Positions 21,208 to 29,385 of a DNA stretch of 64,000 bases are shown in pieces. A program made the translations under genes and the position numbers. Origin of the DNA: Asticcacaulis machinosus (GTDB lineage Bacteria; Pseudomonadota; Alphaproteobacteria; Caulobacterales; Caulobacteraceae); NCBI RefSeq assembly GCF_028550435.1, contig NZ_JAQQKV010000003.1, positions 310,001 to 374,000 on the forward strand. The letters are read 5' to 3'. The first letter of the stretch is position 1, and each line of letters opens with the position of its first letter. A model generated the notes under the pieces. The model did no database searches and was not told the DNA's origin. It saw only the letters and a list, made by a program, of their open reading frames with translations.

Positions 21208-21236
21208 GCTATAGCGAAACTTAAACAGCAACGCAA
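21208..21236 (-). promoter_or_regulatory. Sigma-70 promoter of tRNA-Thr copy 2
   Basis: On the minus strand TTGCGT (-35) and TATAGC (-10) are separated by exactly 17 bases. The tRNA 5' end lies about 35 bases after the -10. The match is found by eye. Confidence 0.6.
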
Positions 21237-21356
21237 AGCAAAAAATGAGATAAGCTGTGAATTAATCGGGCTGGTCGGCATATTTTAGGCTCGCCAGTGC
21301 CGATATATGGGCTTAAATCCGCGACATTACACAATCTGCGCGTCCGAGCCGCCATC

Positions 21357-21512
21357 ATGTCCGAAAAACCCGCTTCCCCCACACCCGAAGAGGTGCGCAC
21401 CAAAGCTCAGGCCGATAAGGCCCGGCGTCTGGCTGATGCCCTGCGCCATAATCTTAAGCGTCGTAAGGCCGCCACAAGCCCTACCGCAGCCACGGATAGT
21501 GACGACGCATAA
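21357..21512 (+). CDS. Small charged protein upstream of murA
   Basis: A 51-residue protein starting MSEKPASPTPEEVRTKAQAD, highly charged, with a predicted helix (ADKARRLADALRHNLKRRKA) and a disordered Ser/Thr/Asp tail. I do not recognise a named family. Its position just before murA resembles small hypothetical genes in that place in other alphaproteobacteria. The upstream extension of the frame (MPIYGLK) lacks a ribosome-binding site. The function is unknown. Confidence 0.6.
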   Translation: MSEKPASPTPEEVRTKAQADKARRLADALRHNLKRRKAATSPTAATDSDDA

Positions 21513-21609
21513 AACGGTGTTGCCATAGTCTATATTCGATGTAGAACCGCTAATCCACGCTGTGAGTCATAGCTCTGGCCCTCTGCATAAAGTTTTACAA
21601 GGCGTATTT

Positions 21610-22908
21610 ATGGATCGTATAGCCATCGAAGGCGGCACCCAACTGTTTGGCGATATCCCCATTAGCGGGGCGAAAAACTCGGCCATCAAGCTGATGGCGG
21701 CGTCATTGCTGACCTCTGAGCCGCTGCGCCTGACCAATATGCCGCGTCTGGCCGATACGCGCCTGCTGGGGCGGCTGCTGACCCGTCTGGGGACGCAGAT
21801 CACCGAAACGGTTGGCCCGGATGGTCAGGAAACGATTCTGCATACGCCGGAAATCACCTCGGCCTTTGCGCCCTATGATCTGGTGCGTCAGATGCGGGCG
21901 TCGTTCAATGTGCTGGGCCCGCTGCTGGCGCGTACCGGCCATGCCAAGGTGTCTTTGCCGGGTGGCTGCACCATCGGCGCGCGTCCGGTTGACCTGCACC
22001 TTAAGGCGCTTGAGGCGCTGGGCGCCCATATCGACATGCACGAAGGCTATGTGTTTGCTCAGGCCCCGCGCGGTCTCAAAGGGGCGGAGATCGAGTTCCC
22101 GTTCGTCAGCGTGGGTGCCACCGAACATGCCCTGATGGCGGCGACCTTGGCGCAGGGCACGACCGTATTCAAAAACGCCGCCTGTGAGCCGGAAATCGAA
22201 GACCTGGCCCTATGCCTGAACGCGATGGGCGCAAAGGTCTCAGGGGCGGGTACGCCAACCATTGTGGTCGAAGGCGTTACCTCCCTGCACGGGGCTGACT
22301 GGAGCGTCATCTGCGACCGGATCGAAGCCGGCACCTATGCGGTGGCCGGCGCTATGGCGGGGGGCGAAGTGCGCCTGACCAAGGTGCGGCCGGAACTGAT
22401 ACAGATATTGCTGGATAAGATGGTTGAGGCCGGTTGTGAAATTTCCACGACCGCTGATACGGTGACCATTAAGCGCGGCGCAGGCCGCCTGAAGCCGGTT
22501 GATGTGACGACCGGCGTTTATCCGGGCTTTGCTACCGACCTTCAGGCTCAGTTCATGGCCCTGATGACTATGGCGGACGGCGAAAGCATCATCCGCGAGA
22601 CGATTTTTGAGAACCGCTTTATGCACGTGCCGGAACTGGGCCGTCTGGGGACCGACATCACAGTTCACGGGCCGGAGGCGCGGGTGCGCGGCGTTGAGGA
22701 GTTGCGGGGCGCTCAGGTCATGGCGACCGATCTGCGGGCCTCGGCCTGTCTGGTGATCGCAGGGCTTGCGGCCAAGGGCGAAACCGTCGTCAACCGTGTT
22801 TATCACCTCGACCGCGGCTTTGAGAATCTTGAGGGCAAGCTGTCGGCCTGCGGCGCGAAGATCAAGCGTCTGAAGGGTGATGAGCCCTTGCCCGAAGAAC
22901 TGGAATAG
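21610..22908 (+). CDS. murA: UDP-N-acetylglucosamine 1-carboxyvinyltransferase
   Basis: It catalyses the first committed step of peptidoglycan synthesis, adding enolpyruvate from phosphoenolpyruvate to UDP-GlcNAc in the cytoplasm. The 432 residues have the expected signatures: SGAKNSA with Lys22/Asn23, RQMRAS with Arg96, and the catalytic Cys120 in [14 protein letters not shown] (the fosfomycin target residue). The repeated domain closes with the [14 protein letters not shown] motif. The start is set at ATG 21610 after ACAAGG. A longer frame from 21562 has no family match. First gene of a core alphaproteobacterial cluster. Confidence 0.97.
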   Translation: MDRIAIEGGTQLFGDIPISGAKNSAIKLMAASLLTSEPLRLTNMPRLADTRLLGRLLTRLGTQITETVGPDGQETILHTPEITSAFAPYDLVRQMRASFNVLGPLLARTGHAKVSLPGGCTIGARPVDLHLKALEALGAHIDMHEGYVFAQAPRGLKGAEIEFPFVSVGATEHALMAATLAQGTTVFKNAACEPEIEDLALCLNAMGAKVSGAGTPTIVVEGVTSLHGADWSVICDRIEAGTYAVAGAMAGGEVRLTKVRPELIQILLDKMVEAGCEISTTADTVTIKRGAGRLKPVDVTTGVYPGFATDLQAQFMALMTMADGESIIRETIFENRFMHVPELGRLGTDITVHGPEARVRGVEELRGAQVMATDLRASACLVIAGLAAKGETVVNRVYHLDRGFENLEGKLSACGAKIKRLKGDEPLPEELE

Positions 22909-22918
22909 GCGCGGCAGT

Positions 22919-23383
22919 ATGTTTGGGTGGTTCAAAAAGCAGACATCCCCTAAACCACTGCGTCTGATGGCGCAGTCGGCCGAAGATGTTGTCCCGATTG
23001 CGGCCCTCATTCAGGATGCTGCCTTGCGCGGGGTCGGTCTGCACTATGATCCAAAGGCGCGCCATTTCATGTTGCGCATGAACCGCTTTTGTCATGAACA
23101 GGCCTCATCCGTGCCGCTACGGGCGCCGTGCGTGCTGCAAATCCACAGCGTGCTTAAGGTGAGGTCGCGTGGAATTGACCTTAAGCGACGGGTGCAGGCC
23201 CTGAGCGTGCTGACTATGGAAGCCGCCCCGCGTGAGGACGGGGCCTATGAGTTGCTGCTGACCTTTGCGGGGCCGCAGGGCAATCAGCTCTGCCTTGAGG
23301 TCGAATGTCTTGATATACTGCTGATGGATTTGGCTGCACCCCATCGCGCCCAGTCCAAGCCCGACCATAATATAGAGGACTAA
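22919..23383 (+). CDS. DUF2948 family protein
   Basis: A 154-residue cytoplasmic protein of the DUF2948 family, found beside murA in many alphaproteobacteria. Recognisable parts are LRLMAQSAEDVVPIAALIQD near residue 14, FMLRMNRFCHE, and the ending LECLDILLMDLAAPH-like stretch. The start is ATG 22919, ten bases after murA. No enzymatic motif is visible and the function is unknown. In many relatives hisD follows; here UPF0262 follows directly. Confidence 0.85.
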   Translation: MFGWFKKQTSPKPLRLMAQSAEDVVPIAALIQDAALRGVGLHYDPKARHFMLRMNRFCHEQASSVPLRAPCVLQIHSVLKVRSRGIDLKRRVQALSVLTMEAAPREDGAYELLLTFAGPQGNQLCLEVECLDILLMDLAAPHRAQSKPDHNIED

Positions 23384-23388
23384 AGCCC

Positions 23389-23844
23389 ATGCGCCTGGCC
23401 CGTATCGAGATCGATGACCAAAGCCTGTCCGCCGCTTCGCCCGAGGTGGAGCATGAGCGTAAGGTCGCCATTTTCGATCTGATCGAAAGGAACAGCTTTA
23501 CCCCCGACGGTGGCGGTGAGGGGCCTTATGATCTGCGTCTGGCCTATGAAGACAGCCGGCTGGTGTTCGATGTGACCGGCCCTGACTATGCGCGTAAGTT
23601 CATGCTGTCGCTGGCGCCGTTCAAGCAAATCTCACGCGACTATGCCATGATCTGCGAAAGCTATCATGATGCCCTGAAAAATGCGACGCCGACCCAGATC
23701 GAGTCGATCGACATGGGCCGCCGCGGGGTTCATAACGAAGGGGCGGAACTGCTGACCGAGCGGTTGGCGGGCAAGATCGCCATCGACCATGAAACGGCGC
23801 GGCGTTTGTTTACGCTGGTTCATGCGCTGCATTTGCGGAATTAG
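23389..23844 (+). CDS. UPF0262 family protein
   Basis: A 151-residue conserved alphaproteobacterial protein. It carries the family sequences VEHERKVAIFDLIERNSF, YDLRLAYEDSRLVFDV and HDALKNATPTQIESIDMGRRG. It begins 5 bp after the DUF2948 gene, so the two are likely co-transcribed with murA. The biochemical role is unknown. Confidence 0.9.
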   Translation: MRLARIEIDDQSLSAASPEVEHERKVAIFDLIERNSFTPDGGGEGPYDLRLAYEDSRLVFDVTGPDYARKFMLSLAPFKQISRDYAMICESYHDALKNATPTQIESIDMGRRGVHNEGAELLTERLAGKIAIDHETARRLFTLVHALHLRN

Positions 23845-24149
23845 ACTAGTGGTATAAAAGTCGCATTTTCTGTGGCTGGCGGTTTTGGTGACGCTTTCCG
23901 CATCGCATTTTTATTTGCCGCATCCCGTTGAAATGACTAAAATTTAATGTAGATGAACGATCGTTCATCATGGTGGCCCGATTAGGGCAAAACTGCCACA
24001 TTTGTCATTGAATGCCCCTAAATGACCTTCTCACGGTCACACATGCCCTGATCTCAGCGCCTATATTCCTTCATGTCGGGACGCGAACCTGTTTGTGCGT
24101 TCCGCAGGGATTAATTCCCGCCCATGAAAGTAACAATAGGAGCATACCC
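23845..24149. other. 305-bp intergenic region with palindrome
   Basis: Carries the 18-bp palindrome at 23952-23969 and, nearer the next gene, a stretch with the ribosome-binding site AGGAG (24138-24142). No small gene is convincing. The frame from 24012 (MPLNDLL) is only the upstream extension of the outer-membrane protein gene. Confidence 0.5.
23952..23969. promoter_or_regulatory. Perfect 18-bp palindrome, TetR-type operator candidate
   Basis: GATGAACGATCGTTCATC is fully self-complementary. The symmetry and length fit operators of TetR/AcrR-type repressors. It lies 181 bp upstream of the small outer-membrane protein gene. No TetR gene is present in the window. Confidence 0.55.
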
Positions 24150-24656
24150 ATGAAAAAGATCATCGTCTCTGCCGCCGCCCTGGCTCTGGTGGCCACCGCC
24201 GGTGTTGCCAGCGCTGAAACCTATGGGTCGATCGGCGTCCAGAACTCAAAGACCTCCAAGTCCGATTCCAGCCTTAATTCCATCAATGCCCGTGCAGGTT
24301 ATAAGATTACCCCGCATTTCGGCCTTGAAGGTGAGGCCACTGTTGGCACCAATTCCGACTCTAACGCTACCGGCAAATATAAGCAGACCCACCGTCTGGG
24401 GGCCTATGCCGTAGGCTACCTGCCGGTAACGGAAAACATTGAACTGATCGGTCGCGCCGGTGTGTCCAACACCCGCCTGAAACGCCCCGAAGGCGTCAAC
24501 ATGGTCGAGAACGGCAATGCCTTCGATTACGGCGTCGGTGCCCAGTATAAGGTCAATGACACCTATGCCGTCCGCGGCGACTACACCCGCTCTGAGTACC
24601 GTGAAAAGCACGGCGATTCCGATACGGTCTCTTTGAACCTTGTCCGCAAGTTCTGA
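24150..24656 (+). CDS. Small outer-membrane beta-barrel protein
   Basis: A 168-residue porin-like protein. Signal peptide MKKIIVSAAALALVATAGVA to ASA, then an eight-stranded-barrel pattern with alternating hydrophobic residues (SINARAGYKITPHFGLEGEA, AYAVGYLPVTENIELIGRAG) and the terminal Phe of VSLNLVRKF. This fits the Opa/OmpA-like OMP_b-brl family. The ATG at 24150 follows AGGAGCATACCC. A terminator follows at 24736. The function may be structural or adhesive. The palindrome upstream suggests repressor control. Confidence 0.85.
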   Translation: MKKIIVSAAALALVATAGVASAETYGSIGVQNSKTSKSDSSLNSINARAGYKITPHFGLEGEATVGTNSDSNATGKYKQTHRLGAYAVGYLPVTENIELIGRAGVSNTRLKRPEGVNMVENGNAFDYGVGAQYKVNDTYAVRGDYTRSEYREKHGDSDTVSLNLVRKF

Positions 24657-24735
24657 TAAGCAAAGCGCAATCCGAAAAGTGTGAAGCGGTTTTCGGAACC
24701 AATTGCGCGCAAACTAAATTCAGAACTGTAGCCCT

Positions 24736-24769
24736 AAAGCCCCGGTGTGCTCCCCTGCACCGGGGCTTT
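24736..24769 (+). terminator. Rho-independent terminator
   Basis: Stem AAAGCCCCGGTG / CACCGGGGCTTT with a 10-base loop, between the outer-membrane protein gene and infA. Confidence 0.8.
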
Positions 24770-24895
24770 CGTGATGAGTGCGTCTTTTTACTTTTCTCCA
24801 AACCCTAATAGGTATAAAGGAGGCGCTCCTGAACGGAGCGCCCGCGCTCAAGCGTGTGAGATTCGCACTGTTCCCCAATTTTTTGAGAAGGCCGA

Positions 24896-25114
24896 ATGGC
24901 AAAAGAAGAGCTTTTAGAGTTTCCGGGTACCGTCATTGAACTGCTGCCGAACGCCACCTTTCGCGTGAAGCTGGAGAACGATCACGAAATCATCGCCCAT
25001 ACGGCGGGTAAGATGCGCAAAAACCGCATCCGCGTTCTGGCCGGCGACAAGATCATGGTCGAAATGACGCCTTATGACCTGACCAAGGGTCGTATTACCT
25101 ATCGCTTTAAGTAA
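24896..25114 (+). CDS. infA: Translation initiation factor IF-1
   Basis: A 72-residue S1-domain protein that binds the 30S A site during initiation. The sequence is typical throughout: [39 protein letters not shown] and the ending [13 protein letters not shown]. First gene of an infA-maf-RNase E/G-yacG series with very short spacings. Confidence 0.98.
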   Translation: MAKEELLEFPGTVIELLPNATFRVKLENDHEIIAHTAGKMRKNRIRVLAGDKIMVEMTPYDLTKGRITYRFK

Positions 25115-25129
25115 GCTCGCGCTCCGGTG

Positions 25130-25717
25130 ATGGGCGTGACTGCAAATCTCATCCTGGCCAGCGCCAGCCCTCGCAGGCTGGCGCTTTTGCAACAGATCGG
25201 CATTGTGCCTGATCAGGTGGTTGCGGCCGATCTGGATGAAACTCCGTTAAAACTTGAAACCCCACACGAACTGGCTGGGCGCTTAAGCCGCGCCAAGGCG
25301 AACGCTGTGTTTGAGACCCTTGAGGTGCCCGCTTTTGTGCTGGCCGCCGATACGGTGGTGTGCGTGGGCCGCCGTATCCTGCCCAAGGCCGAGATGGATC
25401 AGGAAGTGGCGGATTGTCTTAAGCTGCTGTCGGGCCGTAATCACCGTGTCCTGACCGGTATTGCGGTGATCGCCCCTGACGGGCGGGTGTCGGCGCGGGT
25501 GGTCGAGACGCGGCTAGGGTTTAAGCGCTTAAGTGCCGTCGAACTTAAAACCTATGTCGCGTCGGGTGAAGGCCTGGGCAAGGCCGGTGGCTACGGTATT
25601 CAGGGCATTGCCGGTGGTTATGTGACCCAACTGGTCGGCAGCTATACCTCCGTGGTCGGCTTGCCGCTTTATGAAACCCGCTGTCTGCTGGAGGGCGCGG
25701 GGTACAAAGTCGCATGA
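25130..25717 (+). CDS. maf: Maf-family nucleoside triphosphate pyrophosphatase
   Basis: A cytoplasmic house-cleaning pyrophosphatase of the Maf/YhdE/YceF family that hydrolyses non-canonical or methylated nucleotides. Signatures: LILASASPRRLALLQQIGI, AADTVVCVGRRILPKAEM (metal-binding Asp) and SGEGLGKAGGYGIQGIAG. The 195 residues are normal. The ATG at 25130 is preferred; an in-frame GTG lies one codon earlier. It overlaps the next gene by four bases (ATGA). Confidence 0.95.
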   Translation: MGVTANLILASASPRRLALLQQIGIVPDQVVAADLDETPLKLETPHELAGRLSRAKANAVFETLEVPAFVLAADTVVCVGRRILPKAEMDQEVADCLKLLSGRNHRVLTGIAVIAPDGRVSARVVETRLGFKRLSAVELKTYVASGEGLGKAGGYGIQGIAGGYVTQLVGSYTSVVGLPLYETRCLLEGAGYKVA

Positions 25718-26745
25718 GCGCGGTTCTTTATTACCATAGCCGGTTCGGGATTGCGCGCGGCGCGCTTTATCTCAATGGCCAGCCCCACTATTATGACGAA
25801 GGTCTTGAGATTGATCCGTCCTGTGCGCGGGTTGGTGTGCGCTCGGTGGCGCGGTTGTCGGGCCGGGCAGGGGGTGTGAATTTCCTGACCCTGACGGACG
25901 GTTCGGAGGCTGTGCTTGACCTGCCGCAAAACATCAAGGCACCGGCTCTGGGCGCTGCGGTTGAGGTTGAGATCATCGCGGAGGCTCGCCGTGATAAACG
26001 CGCCCGCGCCAACTTCATCAGGCTATTTGATGGCGAACCGCGCCGGATAACGCAGCCTTTGTCGCTTAAAACGGCCCTGTTGCGATCCGCGTCGGATGCC
26101 CGTGTGATCGAGGGGGATGAGGCGGCTGACTATCTTGATGTGGCTGAAGCTGAGGCTCTGTCACCGTCAGGCCCCATACCTGAGGGCGGCTATCTGAGTA
26201 TTGAGCCAACCCGCGCTCTGATCGCCTGTGATGTGGATGCGGGGGCAGCGGACACGATGGCCGTATCGCCCAAACAATGGGCGCGGCAGTGCAATGAGCG
26301 GGCGATCTTTGAGGTGGCGCGGCGGTTGCGCCTGTCGAATCTCGCAGGACTTATCGTGGTTGACCTGATCGGGCGGCGGCATGACCCGGAAATTATCCGC
26401 GGCCTGACGCTCACGGCCTTTGGCGACGAAGCCGCCCGCCTGATCATAGCGCCGGTAACAAAGTTCGGCACCTTGGAGTTCATACGTCCGTGGGGAGCAA
26501 CGCCTCTGCGTGACAGGGCCTATGATGAGGCAGGGCGGATGCGCCCCGACCGGGCGGCGCGTCTGCTGTTGCGGAAGGTGGCGGAGGCTGGACGCCATGA
26601 CGGCGGGCGACTGCTGACGGTTAAAGCGCCGGCCGTGGTGATCGATGCCGCCCGCGACTATATTAAAGGCTCGTTCGACCCGCTCACTGCGCGGATCGGT
26701 TTTGAGCGCGACGAAACGGCCCCGATGGCCGGTATGATTGTATAA
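25714..26745 (+). CDS. Short RNase E/G-family ribonuclease
   Basis: A 343-residue member of the RNase E/G family, shorter than RNase G (about 490) and lacking the RNase E scaffold. Recognisable catalytic-core parts are the S1-like N-terminal half, GGYLSIEPTRALIACDVDAG (compare GGYLVINPTEALVAIDVNSG) and LAGLIVVDLIG. The DNase-I-like subdomain is reduced. It starts inside the end of maf (ATGA) and ends 12 bp before yacG, a linkage conserved in alphaproteobacteria. The role is probably rRNA/tRNA maturation or mRNA decay. The activity of this short form is not certain. Confidence 0.85.
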   Translation: MSAVLYYHSRFGIARGALYLNGQPHYYDEGLEIDPSCARVGVRSVARLSGRAGGVNFLTLTDGSEAVLDLPQNIKAPALGAAVEVEIIAEARRDKRARANFIRLFDGEPRRITQPLSLKTALLRSASDARVIEGDEAADYLDVAEAEALSPSGPIPEGGYLSIEPTRALIACDVDAGAADTMAVSPKQWARQCNERAIFEVARRLRLSNLAGLIVVDLIGRRHDPEIIRGLTLTAFGDEAARLIIAPVTKFGTLEFIRPWGATPLRDRAYDEAGRMRPDRAARLLLRKVAEAGRHDGGRLLTVKAPAVVIDAARDYIKGSFDPLTARIGFERDETAPMAGMIV

Positions 26746-26757
26746 AGGAGTTTCATC

Positions 26758-27003
26758 ATGGCGACCCGCACCTGCGCCCGCTGCAAACAGGCTTATGAAA
26801 CTCCGGATGAGACCCTGCCCAATGCCGCGCGCGACTATACGCCGTTTTGCTCTAAACGCTGCGCCGATGTTGATCTGGTTCACTGGCTGCAAGGGGACTA
26901 TGTCATTGACGGTTCAGGCGGCCTGAGCGTCGATGACAGTGAGCTGGGAGAGGTACCATCTGGTGACTTATCCTCATCTTTTGAAGAGGATGACGGGCTT
27001 TAA
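26758..27003 (+). CDS. yacG: DNA gyrase inhibitor YacG
   Basis: A small zinc-finger protein that in E. coli binds GyrB and inhibits gyrase. The four zinc ligands are CARC (Cys6, Cys9) and CSKRC (Cys31, Cys35), followed by the family motif [15 protein letters not shown]. The 81 residues end in an acidic tail. ATG 26758 follows AAAGGAG. Last gene of the infA-maf-RNase-yacG run. Confidence 0.93.
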   Translation: MATRTCARCKQAYETPDETLPNAARDYTPFCSKRCADVDLVHWLQGDYVIDGSGGLSVDDSELGEVPSGDLSSSFEEDDGL

Positions 27004-27036
27004 GCGGATTTTTTGTAAAATGGGCGCAGCAGCGGC

Positions 27037-27065
27037 TTGCCATGACTTCAATCCTCGCCTATAGA
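27037..27065 (+). promoter_or_regulatory. Sigma-70 promoter of tRNA-Phe
   Basis: TTGCCA and TATAGA are separated by exactly 17 bases, with the tRNA beginning about 45 bases after the -10. Confidence 0.6.
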
Positions 27066-27110
27066 CCTGCCTCCCACCGGATGGAACCAAGCGCCGGTGA
27101 TGTGTTGAGT

Positions 27111-27186
27111 GCCTGGATAGCTCAGTTGGTAGAGCAGCGGATTGAAAATCCGCGTGTCGCTGGTTCGATTCCGGCTCCAGGCACCA
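27111..27186 (+). tRNA. tRNA-Phe (anticodon GAA)
   Basis: Complete cloverleaf with acceptor GCCTGGA/TCCAGGC, anticodon loop TTGAAAA-type (anticodon GAA), T-loop TTCGATT and an encoded CCA. It sits after yacG, as in other alphaproteobacteria. Confidence 0.96.
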
Positions 27187-27335
27187 TCTCCCCCTCCAAC
27201 ATACCCCGCCACGTTGAAAAAGCCCATATTTTCAGACGTTTTAGGATTTATTCGATCCGGTAAGGTTAGATGGCACCCAACCCAGTCCTTAGTGTTTGGT
27301 GCACGATTCCGGTCATTCATGAGACTGTTGTATAA

Positions 27336-27410
27336 ATGCGCTTGCTGTTATTAGTCGCGGCGTTGGCTATGGGATTTTCAAGTGCAGTGATTACACTGGA
27401 TAACGACTGA
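27336..27410 (+). CDS. Possible 24-residue hydrophobic peptide
   Basis: The frame reads MRLLLLVAALAMGFSSAVIT then LDND and stop: a strongly hydrophobic segment like a signal peptide or a single membrane helix. No clear ribosome-binding site precedes it. It may be a micropeptide, the remnant of an exported protein, or chance. No family is recognised. Confidence 0.2.
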   Translation: MRLLLLVAALAMGFSSAVITLDND

Positions 27411-27500
27411 AAACATTATCAAGATTTGCCGGCTTCTATGTAGAGCTACAGTCACGACTCGTTTTGGGTGATTTGTCGGGGAGGCGCGTGTAAAGAAACA

Positions 27501-27534
27501 AGAAGCCCGACCTGATTTCTCAGGCCGGGCTCTT
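27501..27534 (-). terminator. Terminator of ompA
   Basis: On the minus strand the stem GAGCCCGGCCTGA / TCAGGTCGGGCTTC has a four-base loop (one G-T pair) and lies 26 bp after the stop codon. Confidence 0.75.
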
Positions 27535-27560
27535 ATGTCTAAGACCTTAGAGGTTGCTAA

Positions 27561-28742
27561 TTAAAAAGCAACGTCGATGGTCGAACGACGGTTCAGCGGT
27601 TCCTTTACGCCGTCGCCAGTAGCGACTGCCGGAGCCGATTCACCCTTCCAGTCAACAGCCAGCTTGGAGCCGTCAACGCCGAGGCCAGCGAGGGCATCAG
27701 CAACGGTCTTAGCGCGGCGTTCCGACAGGCGGATGTTGTAAGCGGCCGAACCGGAGGTGTCAGCGTGACCAACAACCACGATACGGGTCGCGTTACCGGC
27801 CTTGGCATAATCAGCAGCAGCCTGAACCACAGCTTGAGCGTCTGCCGTGAGCGCTGCCTGATCGAATTCGAAGTACACGATGAATTCGCGAGCTTCATAA
27901 ACCGGGGCTGGCGGTGCAACCGGCGCAACCACTGGAGGCGGTGGCGGAGGCGGTGGGGGCGGTGGGGGCGGCGGAGGTGGCGGGGGAGGTGGGGTCGGCG
28001 AACCGAACGCCCAACGCAGGCCAACCGAAACCGTTTGGTTGTCGAAACGGCCAGAGAAGTCGCCCGGCTTATAGGTAGCCAGCGGCGAGGTCGAGGTCGA
28101 AGAAATGTTGACCTTGTCCAGCTTGTGGTAACGGTAGGTCAGGTCGAGGTCGAGCTTTTCAGACAGAGCCCAGACGAAACCGGTCAGGAACTGGTAAGAG
28201 GCGACCGTGTCATCACCGGAGATGGTGAGGGTTTGGTTGGCGTTCGAGAACTTGCCGACAACATCGACATCAACCTTGGTCAGACCGGCACCGATACCCA
28301 CGAACGGATGGAAGCTGGATTCTGGCAGGAAGTCATAGATCAGGTTGGCCATAACCGAAGTCTGATCGATCGAACCGTCAGGCGAACCACAGGTGGTGGC
28401 CGTTTGAGTCGAGGCGCAAAGCGATTGAGCCGTCAGAGTGCGCGGAAAACCACGAGCTGCGGTGACATCGCCAGGGCGATAGCCGCCTTCGAGTTCAACG
28501 CGCCAGTTTGGGCTGTAGCGATAGCCAAGGCGGGCAAAGCCAGCCCAGTCATCGTCAGTCGAAACGTCGAAAACGTAAGGGCCACCGTCAGGAGCGGTGC
28601 CTTGCGAGCGGGCACCCCATTCGTCCTTCCAGTTATAACCGAGGTCGACAGCGCCGTACCATCCCTTGATTTCTTCAGCGACGGCGCCAGACGCCAACGC
28701 TAAAGAGGCGAGTGCAGCACCCGCCAGCAGTTTTAACTTCAT
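27561..28742 (-). CDS. OmpA-family outer-membrane protein
   Basis: An outer-membrane anchor protein of 393 residues. The start is ATG 28742, preceded by AAGAGAGGG. Signal peptide (MKLKLLAGAALASLALASGA to VAE), an eight-stranded barrel (about residues 25-255, GWYGAVDLGYNWKDEWG to VSVGLRWAFG), then an uninterrupted run of about 20 prolines with a PVVAPVAPPAP tail, and a C-terminal OmpA peptidoglycan-binding domain (VVVGHADTSGSAAYNIRLSE, RRAKTVADAL). The proline spacer probably crosses from barrel to cell wall. Monocistronic, with a 5' hairpin and its own terminator. The upstream frame to 28883 is not part of the protein. Confidence 0.93.
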   Translation of the reverse strand: MKLKLLAGAALASLALASGAVAEEIKGWYGAVDLGYNWKDEWGARSQGTAPDGGPYVFDVSTDDDWAGFARLGYRYSPNWRVELEGGYRPGDVTAARGFPRTLTAQSLCASTQTATTCGSPDGSIDQTSVMANLIYDFLPESSFHPFVGIGAGLTKVDVDVVGKFSNANQTLTISGDDTVASYQFLTGFVWALSEKLDLDLTYRYHKLDKVNISSTSTSPLATYKPGDFSGRFDNQTVSVGLRWAFGSPTPPPPPPPPPPPPPPPPPPPPVVAPVAPPAPVYEAREFIVYFEFDQAALTADAQAVVQAAADYAKAGNATRIVVVGHADTSGSAAYNIRLSERRAKTVADALAGLGVDGSKLAVDWKGESAPAVATGDGVKEPLNRRSTIDVAF

Positions 28743-28775
28743 AATTAGAGCCCTCTCTTGGCTTTTTCCAACAAA

Positions 28776-28794
28776 CAGCCGACGCATTCGGCTG
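28776..28794 (-). promoter_or_regulatory. Hairpin in the ompA 5' leader
   Basis: CAGCCGA / TCGGCTG with a 5-base loop lies 34 bases upstream of the ompA start. Such a leader stem could stabilise a long-lived porin mRNA. The rest of the 344-bp interval to tRNA-Ser shows no gene. Confidence 0.4.
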
Positions 28795-29006
28795 AAAGCT
28801 TTAATCATTACAAGCGTCTTAAATAACTTCATGTCGGGGCTTTGACTAGCCGTCAAATTGAATATCGCCCCACATTCAGCCATTTCAGGTGTGTTCTAAG
28901 CGAACCTGACACCTTAAAGACACGCTTATTCCTATAAAATCAGAGGATGTAAATTTTCAATTCGATGCCTTCGTCATTTGAAGCTGAAAATACCGCACAA
29001 AAAAGC

Positions 29007-29035
29007 TTGCACAAACTTTCATGAGCCATTAGAGA
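29007..29035 (+). promoter_or_regulatory. Sigma-70 promoter of tRNA-Ser
   Basis: TTGCAC and TAGAGA are separated by 17 bases, with the tRNA starting about 50 bases after the -10. Confidence 0.5.
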
Positions 29036-29086
29036 CACGCGCTCTGACGGCCACGGGCTTTATAGTCTCACATTCAGAACCTCTGC

Positions 29087-29176
<90 letters not shown>

Positions 29177-29385
29177 CTTCCTCCATCAACTCTCTGATAT
29201 CATTAATGTTTTTTCGGGCTTAAGTCGTGCTTAACCGGCATAAGCGCATCCCGGTAGGGCTTTGATAGTACCGTGTTGACCGTAATGCCTATTTTAGAAT
29301 GCGAATCACACTCGATTGTCGGGTTTTGGCGCGGTGACGCATCATCTCATGAGTCTGTCACAAAAGGCGGCTAAAGCGAGGCGGT

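Larger units (their letters stand above)
27187..27560. other. Intergenic region between tRNA-Phe and ompA
   Basis: Holds a possible 24-codon peptide (27336-27410) and the ompA terminator (27501-27534). Otherwise I see nothing. Confidence 0.5.

Noticed and set aside
24012-24149. Upstream extension of the small outer-membrane protein (start MPLNDLL)
   Set aside because: The signal peptide begins at 24150 behind AGGAG. The extension would bury it and has no supporting site.
27935-27990. Repeat tract that could suggest a CRISPR or satellite array
   Set aside because: It is the codon repeat for the OmpA polyproline linker. No regularly spaced repeats with unique spacers occur in the window.
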